Source: Methylocystis parvus OBBP
GTDB taxonomy: Bacteria; Pseudomonadota; Alphaproteobacteria; Rhizobiales; Beijerinckiaceae
NCBI RefSeq assembly: GCF_027571405.1
Contig: NZ_CP092969.1
Coordinates: 1 to 64,000 of the forward strand
Length of the DNA: 64,000 nt
Reading direction: 5' to 3'
The position numbers and the translations under genes were made by a program. The notes beneath the pieces are model-generated. The model saw only the letters and a program-made list of their open reading frames with translations, searched no databases and was not told the DNA's origin. Of this stretch, positions 8,712-17,308 are shown one piece after another. The stretch's first letter is position 1. Each line of letters begins with the position of its first letter.

Positions 8712-9121
8712 CGATCCAGAGCAGGGTGTTTTCGGAGCAATTTTTGCCCGCCCCAAACGGCTTTGCCGACTCGGAGCCCCTCGTTCGACGAAGCGCTCGC
8801 GTCGATGCTGGAGCGGAACTGAGGGCTGGGGAAAATATGTAAGGCGCAACGAAGACCCACCGTAAACTTTCTCGGAAGGAAACCGCCGCGGCCTTCTCTC
8901 GAAGCTTTCCTTAACGATTGATAAAGGAATACTCTGCGGCCGTTTCAAAGCGGCATTTGCAATTTCGATCGGCAGCTCGCCGTCATGCGGCGAGCTGTCT
9001 TTTTGTGGGTACAGGGCAGGGCTCCTCGGCGTGGCGGGGCGAGACGGCCGCAGCCTTAACGCGATGTGGCGGAAAGGGACAGTGTCAATACTGAAGCTTG
9101 CGCTCGTCAACCTCGAGAACA
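8712..9121. other. Non-coding stretch with a terminator
   Basis: I see no gene here. Apart from the strong terminator at 8973-9004 nothing is recognisable. The homology to scpB begins just before 9122, so this stretch contains the left junction of that partial duplication. Confidence 0.5.
8973..9004 (+). terminator. Intrinsic terminator
   Basis: A perfect 10-bp stem, CAGCTCGCCG/CGGCGAGCTG, with a TCATG loop is followed by TCTTTTT. It lies about 260 bp beyond the LysM gene, so it ends either that transcript or an unrecognised short RNA encoded just upstream. Confidence 0.8.
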
Positions 9122-9469
9122 ATGGCGCCGCCGGCGCTGACGCAAACCGAAATGCTGGCGCTCGCCGGGATCGCCTATCTGCAGCCGGCGACCCGCGCCG
9201 CACTCTCCCGCCTCGCTGGCCGTGAGATCAACCGCGACGTGCTGGGCGCGTTGAAGCGTCATGGCCTCATCGCCGCGGCGCTCCGCGCCCCCGAACCCGG
9301 CGCGCCCCCCGCCTGGGTGACCACGGGGAGGTTTCTAGAGGCTTTCGGGCTTGGGTCTCTCCGCGAACTGCCCGAACTCGAGCGCTTCCAGGACGACGGG
9401 ATCAATTTTGAAATCGACAACGTTCTCGATCCCCGATGGAACGTCGACTCCGCCGACAGCGACGAGTGA
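9122..9469 (+). pseudogene. Partial scpB copy (C-terminal half)
   Basis: Residues from the first few codons onward match the C-terminal half of the ScpB protein encoded at 6946-7635 almost exactly, for example TEMLALAGIAYLQPATRAALSR and VTTGRFLEAFGL. The N-terminal winged helix is absent. The tails differ (here it ends DPRWNVDSADSDE). The ATG at 9122 could give a 115-residue protein, but it looks like the remnant of a duplication or recombination. It ends 90 bp from the serine recombinase gene. Confidence 0.7.
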
Positions 9470-9558
9470 GGTCGGGACCGGTCGACTTCTTGGATGGGCC
9501 GACCGTCGAGTGCAATGCTCCGATGTGATTTTTCGCGATTGATGGCGCTACAAATGCG

Positions 9559-11193
9559 TCACACGCATCGACCACCTCGCGGGGGTTCGAGTCGCTCCTC
9601 CGCTACCACGCGTCCCCCACTATATTTCGCCTGGGGGAACGCTGCGCCACCGATGAGGGCGGCAAGCTTGCCTTTGACCTCGACCTGGAAGCCTTCCCTC
9701 GGCGCCTTGGGGTGAACGGTCACGCCGTGAACGAGCGCGCGGAAAGTGGATACGAGCGATCCACGATCGTCCTCCGCCGCCGCATGTTCCGTCAGAACCG
9801 CCGCGAGCCGGTCAACGGTCGCGATATAGCTGTCCAGCGTCGCCGGATGCAGGGCGATGATCTGCGGGGTTTCCCCCACCTGGGATAGTTCGCGTTCCGC
9901 TTCCAGAACTTGGCCTCTCAATTCATCCAATCTGGCGCGCCCTTCTTCCTCGCGAAGCACGCCCTTGATGAGCATGTCGATCGCTCTTTGACGCTCCGCC
10001 TCCAACCTGTCGCGCCGCCGTTCGATCCTCGTCCGCCTCGAAATCGCCGTTGCGGCGAGACGTTTGCGCTCCTCATTGTAGGCGCGGACATAGGTCTCGA
10101 TCAGTCGCGTATCCTTCAACTCCTCGGTCATGCCTTTCAGGACGGCTTCCTCTACGTCAGTGAGGTAGAGAATCCGCCGGTTGGAGCAGCTTCCATTCTC
10201 CCTCACGGCTGAACAGCGAATGCGCGTCTTTCCGGTCTTGTCCCGGTCATGAACCGACATCCCGGACCCGCAACAACCGCAGCGCAGGAGGCCGGACAGC
10301 AGATGCGCCGGCCGGCGCTTCACATTCGTCGAAAGCCGCGCTTTCTCCGCTTTCAGCGCTTGGGCGCATTTCCAGGTTCCTTCATCAACGATCCGCAGGT
10401 GGGGAGCCGCAATCTCCTGCCATTGGTCACGCGGATTCGGGCGGGAAATGCGCTTGCCCGTGTCCGGGTTTTTAACCATCCGCACCTTGTTCCAGACTAT
10501 GCGACCGGCATAAAGCTCATTGAAAATCAGACCATTGCCGCGCCGCGCGTTGCCGTTGATCGTCGACGCGTTCCACCGCGTCCCGCGCGGGGGCGCGATA
10601 CGGTCACGATTGAGTTCGCCGGCAATTTCCCGTGGCGGCCGGCCAGCGGCGTAAGCGGCGAAGATCCGCCGAACGATCTCGGCTTCCTCTTCGACAATCT
10701 CCAACTCTCCCCGACGGCCAGGCACCGGGCAATAGCCGTAGGCCCTCCCGCCCGCGTGCCGACCTTCGCGGATAACACCGGCCATCCCGCGTCGGACCTT
10801 CTTCGCGCCATCCTCGCGCTGCAATTGCCCGACCAGCCCTCTGAGGCCGACGAGGATGGCGTCCGCCGTGCCGTCATGGACAGCGTGAATCTCGACACCG
10901 AGAAAGGACAGCCGTTTATGAATGCCGGCCAAGTCCTCCATATCGCGGGAGAGTCGGTCGAGGGCTTCGACGATAACGACCTCGAACGCGCGATCGCGCG
11001 CGGCGTCCATGAGGCGCATAAGACCGTCTCGCCCAAAGATGGAAGCTCCCGAGCGCGCCTTGTCCTCGTAAGAGCCAATGACGTCCAGCCCAATTCGTGC
11101 GGCGTAGGCGCGGCAGAGTGCGATTTGGTCTTCAGTCGATTTCTCGCTCTGGAGTTCAGTCGAGAATCTTGCGTAGATGACCGCGCGAGTCAT
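9559..11193 (-). CDS. Large serine recombinase
   Basis: From the internal ATG at 11193 the protein is about 544 residues, starting MTRAVIYARFSTELQSEKS with catalytic Ser11. The resolvase domain continues with SYEDKARSGASIFGRDGL and VVIVEALDRLSRDMEDL. A recombinase domain (GRAYGYCPVPG) and a zinc ribbon (LLRCGCCGSGM, then CSNRRILY) follow, then a coiled coil. Such enzymes integrate and excise mobile elements between att sites. The open frame extends upstream to 11298, but the leader is Arg-rich and unlikely to be translated. The NifD-like cluster lies on the other side of its 5' end, so it may have mobilised that cargo. Confidence 0.88.
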   Translation of the reverse strand: MTRAVIYARFSTELQSEKSTEDQIALCRAYAARIGLDVIGSYEDKARSGASIFGRDGLMRLMDAARDRAFEVVIVEALDRLSRDMEDLAGIHKRLSFLGVEIHAVHDGTADAILVGLRGLVGQLQREDGAKKVRRGMAGVIREGRHAGGRAYGYCPVPGRRGELEIVEEEAEIVRRIFAAYAAGRPPREIAGELNRDRIAPPRGTRWNASTINGNARRGNGLIFNELYAGRIVWNKVRMVKNPDTGKRISRPNPRDQWQEIAAPHLRIVDEGTWKCAQALKAEKARLSTNVKRRPAHLLSGLLRCGCCGSGMSVHDRDKTGKTRIRCSAVRENGSCSNRRILYLTDVEEAVLKGMTEELKDTRLIETYVRAYNEERKRLAATAISRRTRIERRRDRLEAERQRAIDMLIKGVLREEEGRARLDELRGQVLEAERELSQVGETPQIIALHPATLDSYIATVDRLAAVLTEHAAAEDDRGSLVSTFRALVHGVTVHPKAPREGFQVEVKGKLAALIGGAAFPQAKYSGGRVVAEERLEPPRGGRCV

Positions 11194-11632
11194 GGGTCGA
11201 CGCTCCCGCCTGCAATGTCCGCGTCCGCTCGGGAGTTGCCTGTGGGATGAACGGAGCGCTTGAAGCGAGATGATCGCGCCTCGCGTCCGCGATCGCAAGG
11301 GCTTCGACGAAACGTATCAGAGAAAGTTCGAACGGCGTCGCGTGATCTTTGGACGATACGTGGCGATCGTTCCCGCATTCACTGCTTATGTCTGTTCGTC
11401 GTGTCACGCATTCATCATGCGAGCGCCGGAAGTTGGATGAAAGGGCTCCAAGTCTACGTTCGTGAGATTAGAAGCCATAGCGAAATAAAAGGCTGGGTTT
11501 GCATATGTCGCATCAGAAAAATGGCGCCATTCGGATGGACTCTGTCATTCAGATCGTTTTCGGGCAATCGATACCACGGAGCGGATTTGGTGAAATCGAA
11601 AGGGTCGCCTCAGGCTCGCGCGCAATAAAGGC
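11194..11632. other. Intergenic region, nothing recognised
   Basis: This stretch lies between the recombinase 5' end and the 3' end of the sigma-54 activator. Small open frames here have no coding character. It could contain a recombinase att site, but none can be identified from one copy. Confidence 0.4.
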
Positions 11633-12700
11633 TCAAAACTTCCTGAGGGGGATATTGTGTTTGAGCAGCGCGTAGCGAATTTGCCTCGGCGTCAACCCTA
11701 GCAGACGCCCGGCTCTCGCCTGGACCCAACCGGCTTCGACCATGGCGTCGATCAATTTCTCGCGGTCCGATCGCTCGTCCGTTTCCTCTGGCGCGCTGTC
11801 GGCGACGTCGAGGCGCGGGGCGGATGTCGAGGATTGCGACGCCGTTGCGCCACTCCACAACTCAATGCTCGCTGACGGTGATGGCGCGCCGGGCGCAGCG
11901 GAAGGAAAGGCGGTCGCCCAGAGACTGTCCGAGACGCCATGAAAATCCTCCTCGCCAATCTCGTCGCCGGTTGCAAAAGTCGCGGCGCGAAACACGAAAT
12001 TCTCAAGCTGGGAGACGTTTCCGGGAAAGGGGAATTTGCTCAGGAAATCGAGCGCCGTCTGCGTAAACGCGAGGCGCGAGCCTTGCTCTTCATTGAATCG
12101 TCGAAGAAATTCATTGGCGAGGAGAGGGATGTCTTCCTTGCGTTCGCGCAAAGGCGGAATGAAGATCGGCAGGACGCTGAGCCGGTAAAAAAGGTCCGGG
12201 TTGAACAGGCGCGGATCCACTGCGGGCTGTAGATCGCGGCTGGTCGCGCAAATCAGGCGGATATCGGCGTTCATCTTGTTTATCCCGCCGACGCGCCTGA
12301 ATTCGCCGTCACGCAGCGCGTGCAGGAGCTTCACCTGTATGGCCGGCGTGATCTCGCCGATCTCGTCAAGAAAGAGCGTCCCTCCCTGCGCATATTCAAG
12401 GAGACCCATGCGGGGACTGATCGCGCCGGGGAAGGCGTCGCGCTCATGGCCGAAGAGTTCGGACGCGAGAGAAAATTCCGACTGCGCGGCGCAGCTCATT
12501 TTAAGGAAGGGCGCGTTGCGTCGTGGCGATAATTGGTGAATGGCGGTGGCGACGGCGTCTTTCTCGACGCCGGCTTCTCCCAGCAACATCGCAGCCGCTC
12601 GTGTTCTGGCGATCGAGCCGATTTTCTTCGTAATTGCCCGGATCGACGCGCTGTTTCCAAGAATAGACATATCCATGCGCGCGGCGGATAGCGCGTTCAT
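11633..12700 (-). CDS. NifA/AnfA-type sigma-54 activator lacking the sensor domain
   Basis: The 355-residue protein has an AAA+ sigma-54 interaction domain and a Fis-type C-terminus. Its C-terminal residues (LIDAMVEAGWVQARAGRLLG, then LTPRQIRYALLKHNI) closely match NifA/VnfA/AnfA. The N-terminal GAF sensor domain of those proteins is missing. Two hallmark motifs deviate. Walker A reads GEAGVEKD instead of GExGxGKE, and the sigma-54 contact loop reads DAFPGA instead of GAFTGA. Walker B (GTLFLDEIGE) is intact. ATP use and sigma-54 activation are therefore doubtful, and it may act as a DNA-bound competitor or be decaying. The start ATG follows AGGA; GTG at 12703 is an alternative. It is divergent from the NifD-like gene. 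Confidence 0.82.
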   Translation of the reverse strand: MNALSAARMDMSILGNSASIRAITKKIGSIARTRAAAMLLGEAGVEKDAVATAIHQLSPRRNAPFLKMSCAAQSEFSLASELFGHERDAFPGAISPRMGLLEYAQGGTLFLDEIGEITPAIQVKLLHALRDGEFRRVGGINKMNADIRLICATSRDLQPAVDPRLFNPDLFYRLSVLPIFIPPLRERKEDIPLLANEFLRRFNEEQGSRLAFTQTALDFLSKFPFPGNVSQLENFVFRAATFATGDEIGEEDFHGVSDSLWATAFPSAAPGAPSPSASIELWSGATASQSSTSAPRLDVADSAPEETDERSDREKLIDAMVEAGWVQARAGRLLGLTPRQIRYALLKHNIPLRKF

Positions 12701-12724
12701 CACCGTTCCTGATGCCTAATGTTG

Positions 12725-12740
12725 TGTCCTGTCTACGACA
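12725..12740. promoter_or_regulatory. TGT-N10-ACA, possible NifA-type site
   Basis: TGTCCTGTCTACGACA fits the NifA upstream-activator pattern TGT-N10-ACA and contains CTGTC-TAC-GACAG. It lies only about 25 bp upstream of the activator gene start, which is close for an enhancer, so it may act in autoregulation or be chance. Confidence 0.3.
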
Positions 12741-13134
12741 GTCGCAGCAAGCTCTGTGCCGCACTTGCGACAGGGATGACGTCTCCACGACACGCTTTGC
12801 GGTTCACGAAAGAGAGGCCAGCGGGGCGCAAGCCCGCGTCGGTTCCCGCCGACAAGAGACGATCATTGTAATCTAATTAAAATACAACAGCTTAACGAGC
12901 GACTCACAAATCATGGCAAACGGCGGCCATCGAGCCCGCCCGGCGCAAAAATGGGCGCGGAAATCAAGGCCGCTTTGTGGCGGATGCCGAACTAGGCCGG
13001 ATATTGTTCAATATGAACTTTCCATAGGCGCAAATATCCCATTAGTGCCGACAGCTTCAGCTAATAAACGCAGAAATTCCCGACAAATGCCGCTTCTAGA
13101 GGCGTTCCCTGCTGTCGGAAAGCAGCAATTATAC

Positions 13135-13150
13135 TGTCGTGAACACGACA
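13135..13150. promoter_or_regulatory. NifA-type upstream activator palindrome
   Basis: TGTCGTG-AA-CACGACA is a perfect 7+7 inverted repeat and fits the TGT-N10-ACA upstream activating sequence of the NifA family. It lies 102 bp before the start of the NifD-like gene, a normal enhancer distance. The best -24/-12-like element downstream (TGGCGGCCCATGACGC, 13195-13210) has GG and GC 11 rather than 10 bases apart, so sigma-54 promoter use is not proven. Confidence 0.5.
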
Positions 13151-13207
13151 ATCACTACAGCGAAATGCGACAAATAAAAACTTATTGACGAGCTTGGCGG
13201 CCCATGA

Positions 13208-13229
13208 CGCTATATATCTACCTTATATA
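13208..13229. promoter_or_regulatory. ModE-type molybdate box
   Basis: CGCTATATA (13208-13216), a 7-base spacer, then TATATA (13224-13229), inside the longer mirror CTATATA/TATATAG (13210-13230). The ModE consensus as I recall it is CGCTATATA-N6/7-TATATAACG; the left arm is identical and the right arm matches in its TATATA core. ModE/MopA bound to molybdate represses from such boxes. The site ends 22 bp before the NifD-like start and overlaps the likely -10 or -12 region, an ideal repression position. Confidence 0.6.
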
Positions 13230-13251
13230 GAACTGCGCTGAGGGCTGGGGC

Positions 13252-14811
13252 GTGCGCACTACTTCGCCTAATCCATTACTGCCGAAGCGGCCGAAAAGCG
13301 CCGCCATACGCTGGCGTACCGGCCCTGCCGCCGGAAAGGTGGGTTTGTCGCATGCGGCCGCCCTCAAACCCGATCTCCGCGAAGCAACCAACAGCCCGAG
13401 CGACGCGCCCGTCTACAAGAAGGACGCACGCGGTAGAAAGCCGAAAGCCGTCGGTTTGGTTCCGCGTCCGCCGAAAACTTTTTCGGCGGACCTCATCCCC
13501 GAACTTCCGGTCGGCGCGCATCCATATGCCGGCAAGCTCACCCATTGTCTGGGCTCTTTCTTTCATGAGAGCAATTCGGGCTGGGGAAGCAATCTCGATA
13601 CGATCGCGCTCGCCCATGGCCCTGTCGGCTGCGGAGCGTTCACGCAGGCTTCGCGCCTGAGCGCGCCGGGCCTCGTTCAGGGAGTCGAGAGTTTCACCGA
13701 ACTCCACGCTTGCACGGATTTAAGGACGCCGAACCTCGAAGACGGCGGCGATGCGCGCCTCGCCAGGGCGCTCGACGAATTGGAAAGCCTGTTCCCGCTC
13801 GCGCGCGGAACCGTGATTCTCAATGAAGACCCCATCGCGCTCGTTGACGCCAATCCAAAGGGCGTCGCCAAGGAGAAGTCGAGGGATTTGGGCAAGCCCG
13901 TTCTTTCGCGCTCTTGCGAATCCATACGATCCGATCGGGCCTGGGCGGTGGAAACCGCGTCCGGGCTGAAAGCCGCGGTCAGGAAAGAGCGGCCGTTGCG
14001 GTCGACGCGTTATGACGTGGCCTTGCCTTTTTCGCGCGAGGCGACAGGGCTCGTCTGGGTTTTGAGCAAGCTTCTCCGCGAAATCGGCCTGAATCCTTTC
14101 CACGAGCTCACCGCTTCCTCCACGAGCGACATGGCGCGGATCGGCCAATGCAAGCTGGTTATCGGCTTCGCACCGAAGCTCGATGTTCCGTCAGACTATT
14201 TCCCTGGCGGCGCGGCGCAGTTGCTGCGGCAATGGTTCAATTTGCCGCTAGTCTGGACCTGCTTCGCGGGGCCGTCGGCGACGGACGCATCGCTTCGAGC
14301 GATCGCCGCCAGTTTCGATTGGAAGGTGAGAGCGCGCGCCGAGCAGGTCATCGCCGCCAATCGGGCGAAGGTCGAGGCGATCGTCGCGCGCTATCGTCCC
14401 CGGCTTCAGGGCAAGCTTGTCGCGCATTTTTACCCGATGACCGACGAACAGCTCGAACCCTATCGTTTGCTGGGCTTCAGGATCGGCAATGCAAGCGGAT
14501 GGACGGGCAAGACCGGCAAATGGCGCAAGCCAAGTCTCGTTTGCGATCCCGACAAACCGCGCGAGAGAGCCATAGAGTCGTACATCGCCGAAGCGAAGCC
14601 CGATCTCGTGCTCGCCTATGGGCGCGATGAATATGAGTGGCGCAAGCGCGGGCAAAGAACCCTGCCGCGCACCTTGTTCTGCAATTCGCCGCACAACGCC
14701 TACTGGGCCTATGACGGCTTCGCCAAATTTGCCGAAACGCTTAATCGCGAATTGAATGCGCCGTGGTTGAAACTCATCAAATCGCCCTGGGCGACCGGAG
14801 GCGGACAATGA
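13252..14811 (+). CDS. NifD-like nitrogenase component 1 homologue, ligands lost
   Basis: The 519-residue protein aligns along most of its length with NifD. Matches include HGPVGCG (122-128), GGDARLARALDELESLFPL (166-183), SLRAIAASFD (347-356), VARYRPRLQGK (378-388) and YDGFAKFA (487-494). Cys99 and Cys127 correspond to P-cluster ligands alpha-Cys62 and Cys88. Asp193 replaces alpha-Cys154, at the same 66-residue spacing from Cys127. Ala307 replaces cofactor ligand alpha-Cys275. The alpha-Gln191/His195 segment is shortened away, and the alpha-His442 position has no aligned His. It is therefore probably not a nitrogenase; a scaffold, cofactor-binding or regulatory role is inferred. No NifH or NifK partner is nearby. 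The GTG start follows GAGGG. It is the first gene of the uptake cluster. Confidence 0.85.
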   Translation: MRTTSPNPLLPKRPKSAAIRWRTGPAAGKVGLSHAAALKPDLREATNSPSDAPVYKKDARGRKPKAVGLVPRPPKTFSADLIPELPVGAHPYAGKLTHCLGSFFHESNSGWGSNLDTIALAHGPVGCGAFTQASRLSAPGLVQGVESFTELHACTDLRTPNLEDGGDARLARALDELESLFPLARGTVILNEDPIALVDANPKGVAKEKSRDLGKPVLSRSCESIRSDRAWAVETASGLKAAVRKERPLRSTRYDVALPFSREATGLVWVLSKLLREIGLNPFHELTASSTSDMARIGQCKLVIGFAPKLDVPSDYFPGGAAQLLRQWFNLPLVWTCFAGPSATDASLRAIAASFDWKVRARAEQVIAANRAKVEAIVARYRPRLQGKLVAHFYPMTDEQLEPYRLLGFRIGNASGWTGKTGKWRKPSLVCDPDKPRERAIESYIAEAKPDLVLAYGRDEYEWRKRGQRTLPRTLFCNSPHNAYWAYDGFAKFAETLNRELNAPWLKLIKSPWATGGGQ

Positions 14812-14961
14812 AGACCTGACGCGCTTTTCCTCTCTCACACACGGTTCAGACCTTGATGCGGCGCCGACATCGGTCGGGCGTCAAGGATGAACTGCGCCTC
14901 AAATCTGCGCCTCGGCGATTAGGCCCTCACGCGCGACAGCAAATTCGATGGACGGGACAGG

Positions 14962-17246
14962 ATGATGAAACAGCACCTCTTGAACACGAGCGCGATCACG
15001 CATTTCCTTCGGCTGGGATGCGGATCGCTTGCAATGCTCACGATCGAGCAATCCGCTTATGCGCAAGGTGTCACGCCGATCCCTGATATCACCGTCGTCG
15101 CGCCGAGCGATCGCGCTCCTGCGCGAGGCCAGAGATCGGGTCAAAGGGCCGCCGCAAGGAGCAAACCAACAGAAGGAAGTGAAGCCGCGGGTTACAAGCC
15201 CGAGACCGCGACCAATTTTGGTCCTTTCGGCAAGAAGCCGATTCTCGACATTCCCTATTCCGTCAACGTCATATCGGCTCCATTGATCCAGAACCGATTG
15301 GCGTGGCAGTCTGACGATATTTACAAGATCAGCCCCGTCATCCAGCTCCGAACCACGAGCGCGCGCGGCGGCGAAGCGAATTTCAAATTGCGCGGATTTG
15401 TCTTTGCGAACGCCGACGGACGCGCGGAAGACGGCATGCGCGTTCAAAACTTCGCCCTTGCCCCGCTTGAGGACAAGGAACGCGTCGAAATCTACACCGG
15501 CCTGACGAGCTTCCTATACGGCCCGGCCAATGTTGGCGGTCTCATCAACTATGTCTATAAGCGGCCGACGGACGCACCTCTCGCCGATGTCACGGTCGGT
15601 AATTACGGTGGACTCTCAGCCTTTGTGCATGGGGATTTCGGCGGCCCGATCGACAAGGAGGGGAAGTTCGCCTACCGCCTGAACATCGTAGGTCAAAGCG
15701 GCGACACCTCGGTCGACAAGCAGAGCATCAAGCGCGACGTTCTCACGGCGGCGCTCTCTTGGCGTCCTACAAAGGACCTGACCGTCACCGGCATAGCATC
15801 CCACGCAGATTACAACATTCGCGGAGTCGATCCGTTCTGGAACTTCCCGGTCAACGCCGACGGTTCGAGCAGTGTCCGTCACCCGGGCGCCCCGGACGCG
15901 TCGGTATTTTATGGCCAGCCATTTACGTCCTTCACCGTTCAAAGAGACAGATTCAGTCTCGATTTCAATTGGAGAATCAATGAAATCTTCACGGCGCGCG
16001 CCTCCTATATGTATACGATGAACACGACGCGTGAATTCGTGTATTCCAACAATAATGTTTTAAACACCAGTCTCGCCTATACCCAAGTGACTGCCTACAA
16101 CAGAAATGGTCACGAATATGGCAATTCGGGTTACGCCTTCCTGGACGCAGCCTTCGACACTGGATTCATCCATCATAAGCTGACGGCCGGATTCTATGGC
16201 AACGATTATCGAAGTGCCCGAGACCCCGCGAACAATGGCACTAAGACGCTAACTGGATTACGCTATTGGATGCCGCCCGTGTACTATGCCGAACCGGGAT
16301 GGATCCAGACAGGCTTTGGCCCAACAAGGACCTTGACATACAGCAACAATAAAAATGCGCTTATCGGCGACGACATCAAGTTAAATGAGCAATGGTCGCT
16401 TCTCGTCGGCGGCAATTATACCTGGCTGCATGGCACGAATTTCAACAACTCGACGGGCGCCGTTACGGCTTCCTACGATCAGGGCCGTCTTTCCCCGACC
16501 GCTTCATTGATCTTTAAGCCGGTCGAATGGATTTCAACCTATGGCACTTACAGCGAGTCGCTTCAAAGCGGAGCGACTGTTTCAACTACTGGCGTGATGA
16601 GATTTACGAATGCGGGGCAGACATTGCCGCCTTTTGTCGGGCGCCAATATGAAGTCGGCGCCAAAGCGGACGTCGGCGGCATGCTTCTAACAGCGGCCTT
16701 CTTTCAGATCGAGCAAGCGCTGCAATATGCGCAGTACAATAATGACGGCACCTACACCCTTGTGCAGGACGGTCGCCAGCGCACAATCGGGGTATAGAGC
16801 TGACCTTCACAGGCAATCTCTATGAAGGCTTAAGGCTCTTCGGAGGCGTCACGCTGCTCGATCCGCGCGTCACGCAGAGCCGGACATCGGCGACGCGCCC
16901 GTCTATTAATGGCAAGGTCCCCCAGGAGATCGCTCGGACGACCGGAAAAGTGACATGGGAATATGACCTGCCCTTCACGAAAGGCTTGACGTTGACTGGC
17001 GGCTATTATTTCACCGGACAGCAGGCGGTGGACCTGCTCAATACGGAATATCTGCCGTCTTTCGCCACGGTGGACACAGGTTTCCGCTATCGAACGTCCG
17101 AATTTCTCGGCCAGAGGTTGCCCTTGGGCGAGGAGTTCATCCTGCGCTTCAACGTATCCAACCTCTTCAACAAGGACTATTGGATCACACGAAATTATTT
17201 GGGAACTCCACGGACGTTCGCTGTCTCGGCGCAGTTGAAGTTCTGA
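14962..17246 (+). pseudogene. TonB-dependent outer-membrane receptor, frameshifted
   Basis: The N-terminus has a signal peptide (cleavage near AYAQ-G), a TonB box-like DITVVAP, and a plug domain with KKPILDIPYSVNVISAPLI and RVEIYTGLTSFLYGPANVGG. The barrel follows. The first frame stops at 16797. The barrel continues without loss in another frame from about 16785 (RGIELTFTGNLYEG), through VSNLFNKDYWITRNYLGTP to the terminal AVSAQLKF. A one-base deletion (or two-base insertion) near 16780-16790, next to GGGG, explains it. Together the frames give a normal length of about 760 residues of siderophore-receptor type. It is either a sequencing error or a recent loss of function. The substrate is unknown; context suggests a metal chelate. 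Confidence 0.85.
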
Positions 17247-17308
17247 GCAGGACCGAAAATGCCTTCTTGCCCGGAGCAAGGATAAAACTGAACAAAGGAA
17301 ACACGAAG

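Noticed and set aside
12913..13188. Open frame of 91 codons upstream of the NifD-like gene
   Set aside because: It overlaps the activator palindrome, has no ribosome site and no protein-like composition; it is regulatory DNA.
13195..13210. Sigma-54 promoter TGGCGGCCCATGACGC
   Set aside because: GG and GC are separated by 11 rather than the required 10 bases, so I do not list it as a promoter, only as a possibility.
13252..14811. Functional nitrogenase alpha subunit
   Set aside because: P-cluster and FeMo-cofactor ligands are replaced and no nifH or nifK is present.
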